Position numbers and translations under genes: made by a program. Of a DNA stretch of 64,000 bases, positions 56,571 to 64,000 are shown piece by piece. The first letter of the stretch is position 1. Each line of letters starts with the position of its first letter. The stretch comes from Diphasiastrum complanatum. Taxonomy: Eukaryota; Streptophyta; Lycopodiopsida; Lycopodiales; Lycopodiaceae. Below the pieces are notes generated by a model. That model saw only the letters and a list, made by a program, of their open reading frames with translations. It searched no databases and was not told where the DNA came from. Location of the stretch: contig MU832006.1 of NCBI GenBank assembly GCA_029204225.1, positions 1 to 64,000 of the forward strand. The letters are read 5' to 3'.

Positions 56571-59500
56571 AAATCAAGTATATACAACTATGTACTCTTC
56601 ATCCGTTATCAGGTTTTAGTTGAAAATAGCAAGAATTGATCAAGACATCACCACAGTACAACATCAAGTACTTCAAAACAAGAAGAACAAAATTGCTCAC
56701 CACCCACTATGTATTCACACTAACTTATTATCAAGTACAAATAAAGCAACTTAAGTACTCAACATGGGCTCGTGAAAGAATTGGCCCGATAACTCTAAAA
56801 CTAAGGAAAATGTGTTAATGTCGAACTTAGAAAGTAACCGTAAATAAATTACACATTGATTATTGCTAATTTAACTCTTTCTCTCAATAATCAACGTTTC
56901 ACTTTGTCTATGTGTTGACAATATTTTGAAACATAGGTCAATATGGTATAATATCATGTGACTCTTGATGTAGCCGCCAGGAGAGGCATTGCAAATGTAT
57001 GTCATGGTGACTTGTTAGATCTTATGGATGACTTATGAAGCTAAAACTCAAGTAAGTGTGTGCCAGTGGGGCAAAGTAGCACTTGATTATTGCTTCTATC
57101 AATGAAGACTCATTGAGCTCAATTATAGATCTTTGTGTAAAATAAGAACATCTAGGAGCACAATGGCTTTTGACCGGTAGATGTTAATGTATAATATAAA
57201 TGTTAATGCATAATGATATTGGTGTCAAGTATTAAGACAAAAATAATTTAGGTAAGCAATTTATTTTATGACATGTGAAACACTCTAGTGGTCTTTGTGG
57301 AATGAATGATACCTGTGAAAATCCTACAAACTACTAAAAGAAAAACCCAATTGTTTTTTCCATTGAGCTAAAATTTTATCTTATTAAAAGACTTTGGTTT
57401 TGCAAATTTCACAAGCAGACCCTCCCTATCTCTAGATCTCCGTAATGTCACTCTTTCCAAGCATGATACTTGAAAACATGATGAGCAAGATTTTATCTCT
57501 ATGGGTTTAATCAAAATAATGTCGAATGGGGAGGGGGGAACTCTTTCAATGTGTTTCTAGTTGACTTGTAGATGGAGGTTGATATACATTTGTTCAAGTC
57601 ACAATATAATGGACAAAGAATATATTAGTCGATATGGGCAATGCACTTTGCTTATTCGGAGACTAAGATTTGAAAATTTTGTACAAATAGTTTAGCTACT
57701 ACATCTTTGATATGCCTATTTGATTCTGATTCTCACAATATAATTTGCTACGACAACAATTAACCTTAATCTTCACAAACTACTCGTATTAGTTTTATAG
57801 TTGTGCATTAATGCCCTACCAATGTGTGCTTGTATTGGCTATCCAGACAATAATGCCACATTCCATTGCTGCAATGTCCCATCTCTACAATTCTATTTCA
57901 ACCTTGGGGATCAAAATCCAATTTCAATTCACTATTTTGATGGCCCACAGTTTGCATCTCGACCTTGTGGATCGAAATTCTATTTTTGATCTTGAAATTT
58001 CTCATTCAATACGATTTGACTCCTAAGATCGAACCCTGAGATCAAAATTTTATTTTGATCCAATACTGTACTTCTGATCCAATCCGACTTGTAATTTTGA
58101 TTCAATCTGATTGGATATTCAATTGCATTTTGATTCAACCTGAGATTATAATTTTGATCTAATCTGAATATGTATAAGTATTTTCAACAAGTCCACCTTA
58201 CCTGTGATTTTATCAAAGAAATATAAAGAAATATGTTGCAATCGTGTTGTTGGGACCCTTTCAGTGCCTCGCTAATCATCGCAATCAAGAGGGCAAAGTC
58301 GAGGTTTGGATCTCCAACTGGGTGAGTTTTCGTGTAGTACGGTCTTCGATCCAATGGGGAGGGGGTAAAGCTACGGATCTAAATGGGATCTAAGCCTACC
58401 AAGGGTGTCAATCTTGGCATTAGATCTAGATGTGGAATCGCTTAGATGAGGAGTCAGATTCTTGACTATTTCCTTGGCTCTTTTTGGGTTTTGGTTTTGA
58501 GATGATCCACTTCTTGGATAATCTAGGCTTCTTGAGCTCTAGATCTTCTCCTCTTGAGGCTTATCAACAACAAAAGTAAACCTACCTAATGGATCTTATT
58601 GATCACTCCAATGGTTTTTTCTAAAACCTATTTCACAAATGTGTGATTTTTTGGAATGATGGATGAAAACATGAGCTGATGATCATTCTAGTATGTGATA
58701 GCATGTTTATGAAACAACGATCAAACATTCATAAATCCACAATCAAGGATACAATGGAAAAATAGGAGGGCTTTTAAAATGGAGGAGGAGGCTTCTCTTC
58801 TCTTCTTCTCAATCTCTATTCTTACAAATCAAAAGTGATTACAAAATGGTATCACATGCCCTTATATAGACAAACCTAGGGTTAGGGTTTTTAGTGCACC
58901 CAAAACCATGTGCCATAAGAACTTGACTATTTAAAAAGTCATAACCAAATTGCATTTTTAACTACTTTGGGTCCTTTCATATTTTTGGCCCATTGGAGTA
59001 CAAATCTATTTCTATTTCTCGTGCCATTGACTTATGAGTACAAAGCACCTTCTAAGGGTGTCTGACTTTATATTTACAATTAGATCTTATGTTTTTTGCC
59101 AACTCGGCCATGCTTTTATTCCCGTCGCCGTAAGATATGTTGGGGAGGCACTGGGCTTTGTTTTCACTTGTTGGCCAGTTCGTGACTTGTCGACCTTCTA
59201 ATATTGGCGTTTCCGGTAATCTGGATTCTGGAACTCTGTCTCGGTTACTTGTTGATGCTCCTTAATGTAGTTCGGCGACACGGTTCCTTTATTTAATATC
59301 CATTAGGCTCTTTTGGCATCTGGAATCTGTTAGAAGAATCTTCACTAGAATCTTCTAACATGCCCCCACTACAAATTTGGTGACAGTCACCTGCTTATGT
59401 CGTAGGCATTGGCATGCGTGGCGTGCATGGCGATGTGAGACCACTACGAAAGGAAGGAAAAAAAGGGGTATAGACAAGAGTGGGAAAAAGATTCGGCGAA

Positions 59501-60290
59501 AAGTTTGGAATAAAATTTTGGCAACAAAAGTGAAGTTGAGATGGGGAAAAATAAAGAAAGCGTTAGTACAAATAGATAAAAGAAAAATAAATAATTAAAA
59601 TAATAAATAAAAAATAAAAAGAGAAAATGAATTAACGTGAAAAACAAGAGAAATAAAGTGAGTCCGTTGATATTTTTTATGGATTTCTTTATAAATGGAT
59701 ACAAGGTGTGGATATATGCTTTAGGTGGGGCTATGGATAGGAGAAATTACTTGAAGAAGGGGGGAGGAATGGGTGGGACTAGTGTGCGTTAGGGTAGTGC
59801 GTGTGTGAGTAGATGGCATAGGTGAGGAGGCGAAGGTGGGTGACTATTGGCCTGCCAACAATTGTGCGCGTGGATCTTGTGAGGATAGGCTAGCAGATGG
59901 AGAGGAGGGCGTGGGCGTTTGACTCCTAGGCTTTCTAGACGAGTGTTAGACCATCGCAGGTGATCTGTGAGGGGTGCTTGAAAGTTGCCTGTAACTCTTT
60001 GATGAGAACGAGGCCCAATCATAGATGGTATTTGGTCCTTCCATCATAGTCGTCATGACTATGACTTGCTTGGACACGCGAAGGGGACGGTGGGAACTCA
60101 CGATGATTGAAACAAATAGAAACTCTATCGCGTCACGGAGGTTTGGATTCTTGATTTGCAAAATCAAGTACTCGTCGTTGGTTTTTGTCTTCACATCATC
60201 ATAATCGGGACTGAAGAAGACGGATACGTCGAATTTGGTGAGGGTTTGGGTGACTGGTAGGTGGATGGAATGCGGAAGGGTAAGCGCCAA
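56571..60290. other. No gene recognised
   Basis: About 3.7 kb. Notable only for a run of diverged GATC.AAAT(T)CT/GATTCAA-type words at 57,890-58,170, recalling 7430-7560, and a small purine-rich stretch near 59,440-59,660. ORFs at 59,444-60,290 on the minus strand overlap in different frames and show no known domain. Confidence 0.4.
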
Positions 60291-60393
60291 TGAAATTAAT
60301 GCATGATCAAGGGTGACCAGCTTTCTACCAACTGGGTAGTGTTGTAAAGCTGACTCAGGTGGACCTAGTGTGCCCTGTAAGACTCTAAGGGGG

Positions 60394-60423
60394 TGTTACG
60401 AGCTCGTAACCAGTGCCGAACCC
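60394..60423 (+). repeat. Displaced copy of an LTR start
   Basis: Thirty bases from TGTTACGAGCTCGTAAC match the LTR start at 60,551 with one difference, 157 bp upstream of it, in the region of the chromodomain end. Confidence 0.7.
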
Positions 60424-60540
60424 GAGAATATCTGGTTAAGTGGAATGATCAGCCTGTTGAGAATGCCACTTGGGAAAGAGGCAGCGTCCTTTGCAAGATT
60501 TTTCCAGACTTTGTCTTAGAGGACCAAGACGGTTCTTAAG
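60412..60540 (+). pseudogene. Gypsy chromodomain end
   Basis: Encodes CRTREYLVKWNDQPVENATW, then ERGSVLCKIFPDFVLEDQDGS and a stop at the polypurine tract. This is the C-terminal chromodomain of chromovirus-type Gypsy integrases, which binds modified histone tails. Everything upstream of it is missing. Confidence 0.8.
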
Positions 60541-61045
60541 AGGGAGGGAGTGTTACGAGCTCGTAACTAGTGCCGAACCCTAGAGAACACAGATAGGTCA
60601 GATACCACAGTTAGGGTCGTGTCCAACATACATGACCAACAGGGCAAGACAGTGTGAGTAGTGTGCCCCAGCACGGTCCATAGCCATGGCGGGCCTAACA
60701 CAGCCTAGGGACCCTGTCAACAGGATAGGGCCCCCAGTTGGGTCCCGACGTGCAGTCGGCCACGTCAGTGCCACGTGGCCGACACTTGGCAATAGCATGC
60801 TACCAGTCCTCACACTGGGCTAGGAGGGGCTTACTCTATATCAGGGAGTAGGCAAGGTTGGGTGGATCAGTTAGTGTTTGCCCTACTGTGGTGTTAGGAT
60901 CTATTACAGGGGGACGCTCCCTAAGGTCCCAGAGCAAGTTAGAACGTCAAGGACTGAGCCTACGACCTGTGGTGAGCCAGTCAAGTAGTCACAAGTCATG
61001 AGCTAGCTCTGGAGCTTGAGTCATGGCCTAGTCAGAAAGCAAGTT
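60538..61045 (+). repeat. Polypurine tract and Gypsy LTR
   Basis: AAGAGGGAGGGAG (60,538-60,550) precedes an LTR beginning TGTTACGAGCTCGTAAC, which contains a perfect 14-bp palindrome (TTACGAGCTCGTAA). The right end is not clear, and no TGGTATCAGAGC-like primer site is visible before 61,046. By position it is the 3' LTR of the chromodomain fragment and perhaps also the 5' LTR of the pol to its right. Confidence 0.5.
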
Positions 61046-61545
61046 GATTATGCCGCCGGGACGTGGCCACGTTTTGGGATTTGTCAGGACAACCATTGCG
61101 CAAGGTGTTGCCCACAGTGTAAGCACGGGTGCGTCCACGGTCGGGGTGGTCGGCAGAACGAGGGACTTGTTGAGTCAAAGTGTTGCCCTTGAGGTGTAAG
61201 CACAGTCAGTTCTCACGGTTCGGGCCTGGTGCTGTCTGCACGTAGGACGGATGAGGCAAAGTGCTGCCTAGGTAGGTGAAAGCACGGTCTGTACCTTGTG
61301 GGGTGCAGGGCGACATATTCGAACTGTACGGGTTAACCATTGATACAGAGATGCTGCTCGAATTCGGGTGTAAAGCATGGGTGGTTAGCTGCCAGTGTGG
61401 GATAGTTGCCGATCGTTTAGCTATAAGGGCTATCGACCAAAAAGTGGTGGGATGTGACAGAGGCAATGTGCTGCTTAATGGTGAAAGCACAGATGGTTGG
61501 ATGGATGTTTTCCCGTGGGCTAATTCTGTGATAGATTTGTGTGGG
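61046..61545 (+). repeat. Gypsy leader segment, inverted copy of 30,846-31,385
   Basis: Includes GTTGCCCACAGTGTAAGCAC, GAGATGCTGCTCGAATTCGG and GATCGTTTAGCTATAAGGGC, all found in reverse complement within the LARD-like element. Confidence 0.85.
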
Positions 61546-61729
61546 CGCGGCTAGGCAAAGGTCCTACATCCGGTCTCAAGGGGAATGTGACTTGAGAGGG
61601 ATCCTCTGTTTAGCTTTGGTTGGTATGTTCGTTTGTGGTGTGCTTGCCTGGACCTGAATTATCCTTGACTACTTGTTTTGATCCAGGTGATCTGATCTAG
61701 TTGGGAGTTGTGAGAGGAGCTTACATTTA

Positions 61730-62345
61730 TGGGTGGACGACACACAAGTATGGAAAGGAACTTCCATGGGGCAACCCCCAAGACTGGTTCAAGATTGTTA
61801 TTCTTATCAGGAAAGATCGCGGGGAGGAAGTCAGATTTCATGATCGACTTCAGAGCTTCACATAACTATATCTCAAGGAGCGTAGTGGAACAATTCAGCT
61901 TGCTGACCAGGAATGTTACATCTACTCTCAAGGTAGAAACAGCGAAGGGAGCACTAGATGCAGACAAAGCGACATTGAACATCCCGATGCAGATTGGAAG
62001 ATGGAAGCCTAAACTTAGCTTTGTAGTTTTAGAGATGGATGCCTTCGATGTGATTTTGGGCCTCCCTTGGTTAAATGAACACTGTATCGTAGTTTTGGGT
62101 AGGAGCTCAAACTTGGTCCTCTTGGATTACAAGGGACAAATCTGCGTGACAAAAGCCTTGCCCGGAGGAAATGCTAAGGATATCGATATTGAACAAAATC
62201 TGGTTGCAGCATTAGCGATGAAAAGAATGGCGAAAGGAAAAAAGGTCAAAGTGCTTTCTTTGCATCTGCCGAGAAGTCCCAGAAGGGAAAAGCGTGCGAC
62301 AAGAAAACTTGCCAAAAGAAGTGGCAGATTGGCTAGAAGAATTTA
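61730..62345 (+). pseudogene. Gypsy aspartic protease region
   Basis: Encodes KSDFMIDFRASHNYISRSVV, where a Gypsy protease would have (L)IDSGASHNFIS. The active-site DSG is now DFR, so the protease is dead. Downstream LPMQ-like beta strands and FDVILGLPWLNEH (normally D.ILGM.WL) confirm the family. Gag is missing: only about 185 bp separate the leader segment from this frame. It continues in a new frame into RT near 62,294. Confidence 0.85.
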
Positions 62346-63259
62346 GCGATGTGTTTCCGGAGGAACTCCCAGCTAAGCTACCTCCTCGAAGACCAGTGGA
62401 CCATAAAATCGAGTTGGTACTAGGAACGAAGCCAACTTCACGAGCACCCTACAGAATGTCACAAGAGGAGTTGGTGGAACTGAAATGACAACTTGGTGAA
62501 TTGATAGACAAAGGTTTTATTAGACCTAGCGCTTCACCTTTTGGAGCCCCAGTGTTGTTCATGGAAAAGGCGGACAAAACTCTTCGAATGTGTGTGGATT
62601 ATCGCATGCTTAACAAGAGTACCATCAAGAACAAGTACCCCATGCCTAGAATTGATGACCTATTCGACCAACTCAAACATGCCAAATACTTTAGCCGAAT
62701 AGATCTTAGATCTGGATATCAATAAATTCGAATAGCTAAAGGTGATGAGCACAAAACGACATTTCGAACGCGGTACGGGAGTCACGAGTTCCTAGTGATG
62801 CCATTCGGTCTAACAAACGCACTAGCCACTTTTTGCACGTTGATGAACAATATTTTTCAAGACTGTCTGGATGAATTTGTCATTGTGTACATCGATGACA
62901 TATTAGTATTTAGCCGGAGCCTTAAAGATCACATTAAACATTTAAGGACAGTTCTCCAATGACTGAGGAGGAACTGCTTGTTCGCGAAAAGAGAGAAATG
63001 TGAGTTTGTGGTGGAGGAAGTTGACTTTCTTGGACATGTTATAGGCCACGGATGGATTCGAATGGATCCTAAGAAGATCAAGGCTATCTTGGATTGGCTA
63101 GCACCTAAAACTGTTCATGGCATCAAATCCTTTGTGGGGCTATGTAATTTTTACAGGAGATTCGTTGAGGTATTTAGCAAAATTGTGGCACCGTTGTTGG
63201 AGCAGACAAAGACTCATCTCAAAATGACATGGAATGTGAAGCAGCGTTCCAAGAACTAA
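62294..63259 (+). pseudogene. Gypsy reverse transcriptase
   Basis: One frame with stops at 62,486 (TGA), 62,723 (TAA), 62,960 (TGA) and 63,257 (TAA). Motifs: ELPPRRPVDHKIEL-like entry (KLPPRRPVDHKIEL), [58 protein letters not shown], and an intact catalytic YIDDILVFS near 62,890. The thumb reads FLGHVI and VGLCNFYRRFVEVFSKI. Codon-level damage is mostly nonsense, with a frameshift at about 63,255. Chromovirus style, in line with the chromodomain fragment just upstream. Confidence 0.92.
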
Positions 63260-64000
63260 AGTGACGGATCACTCAAGAACCCATCCTTGCCCTACCGGAC
63301 TTTAGCAAACCATTCGAAATACATACAGATGCGTCAAACTTTGCTATTGGGGCCGTGTTGATGCAAGAGGGAAAACCAGTTGCATATTTTTCAAAGAAAT
63401 TAAGTGATGTAGAACGATGATGGCCATCTCACGAAAAAGAAATGGTTGCAGTCATACAAGCAGTGGAGCATTGGAGACATTATGTGGCAAGAAAGCCCTT
63501 TAAGGCATTCACTAACAACGTATCACTTAAGTACTTCTCATCCCAAGGTATGCTCACGCCAAAGCATATGCGATGGCAAAACTTTCTTGCGAAATTCAAT
63601 ATAGACATTCTACATACGGCGAGAAAGAATAATGTGGTAGCAGATGCACTTAGTAGACAGGAGCACTTGATGGCGACGGTTTCAACCCAGATGACCGGTC
63701 TACTCCAAGAAATCAAAGAGAACTATGGTATAGATGTGTTGGCTAAGAAACTAATGATCGAATTCCAGCTGGGAAAGCCTTGTAAACATTTCACTTGGAA
63801 AGACCAAATGATTGTTTATAAACAACGTAGAGTATATGTTCCAGACAACATCAACTTGAGAAAGAAAATCTTGAGGGAACATCACGACGTACTAGCCGCC
63901 GGACATCCAGGGGTGAATCGCATGTATGAACTCCTCAAGAGAGGCTTCTAAAATGGCCAGATATGTGGGCAGGCGTTGAATCCTATGTGCAAACATGTCC
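63260..64000 (+). pseudogene. Gypsy RNase H and integrase start (runs off the window)
   Basis: RNase H motifs: [32 protein letters not shown] and NNVVADALSR. The usual TD(H/N).SLKY reads TNNVSLKYF, so a catalytic Asp is replaced. The integrase zinc finger begins with EHHDVLAAGHPGVNRMYELL. After a frameshift near 63,950 WPDMWAGVESYVQTC continues to the window edge. Stops lie at about 63,257 and 63,418. Confidence 0.88.

Noticed and set aside
59444-60290. Host gene on the minus strand
   Set aside because: Several overlapping short frames, none with a domain, splice support or start context.

Overview
This window looks like nuclear DNA of a land plant with a large, repeat-filled genome. The signs are two cell-wall extensin genes, spliced introns with GT..AG ends, Copia and Gypsy LTR retrotransposons primed by initiator-tRNA-Met (TGGTATCAGAGC-type sites), many long CT and CA microsatellites, and very low gene density. 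I cannot name the species. A seed-free vascular plant is one possibility, but that is a guess. Only the two extensin genes look like intact host genes. Nearly everything else with coding character is a decayed mobile element.

Layout. 1-5 kb: degenerate Copia pieces on the plus strand. 6.4-8.3 kb: a minus-strand Copia fragment, then a Copia LTR end with primer site. 8.9-12.9 kb: first copy of a segmental duplication carrying extensin 1 (minus). 13-17 kb: mostly featureless, with a tRNA-derived SINE-like piece. 17-23.5 kb: a minus-strand Gypsy element (reverse transcriptase, RNase H, integrase) with an unusual extra ORF of about 950 codons between integrase and the 3' LTR. 23.5-35 kb: composite element A. 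35-43.7 kb: more Copia and Gypsy fragments. 43.7-48.75 kb: composite element B. 49.9-50.3 kb: a 196-bp tandem repeat. 51.4-56.6 kb: second copy of the segmental duplication with extensin 2 (minus). 60.4-64 kb: the 3' end of one chromodomain-bearing Gypsy element, then an LTR and the protease-RT-RNase H-integrase of a Gypsy element running off the window.

The most interesting content is elements A and B. They are inverted relative to each other and share one four-unit plan. A transposase-like gene (here called Z) converges on a gene of unknown function (X). X is divergently transcribed from a gene that in A starts as a histone H3-like protein and, beyond a retrotransposon insertion, ends in a Ulp1/C48-like cysteine-protease module. 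That gene in turn converges on a fourth gene, which shares its N-terminus with Z and ends in a short conserved domain. Homologous exons, several shared intron positions, a shared divergent promoter rich in CACGTG-type motifs and shared leader repeats support one gene-carrying mobile element family that I do not recognise. Both copies are decayed, in several frames mainly by nonsense codons.

The extensins are paralogous. Similarity extends about 1.5-2 kb on both sides of each gene, including a conserved TATA box and a possible 3'-UTR intron donor.
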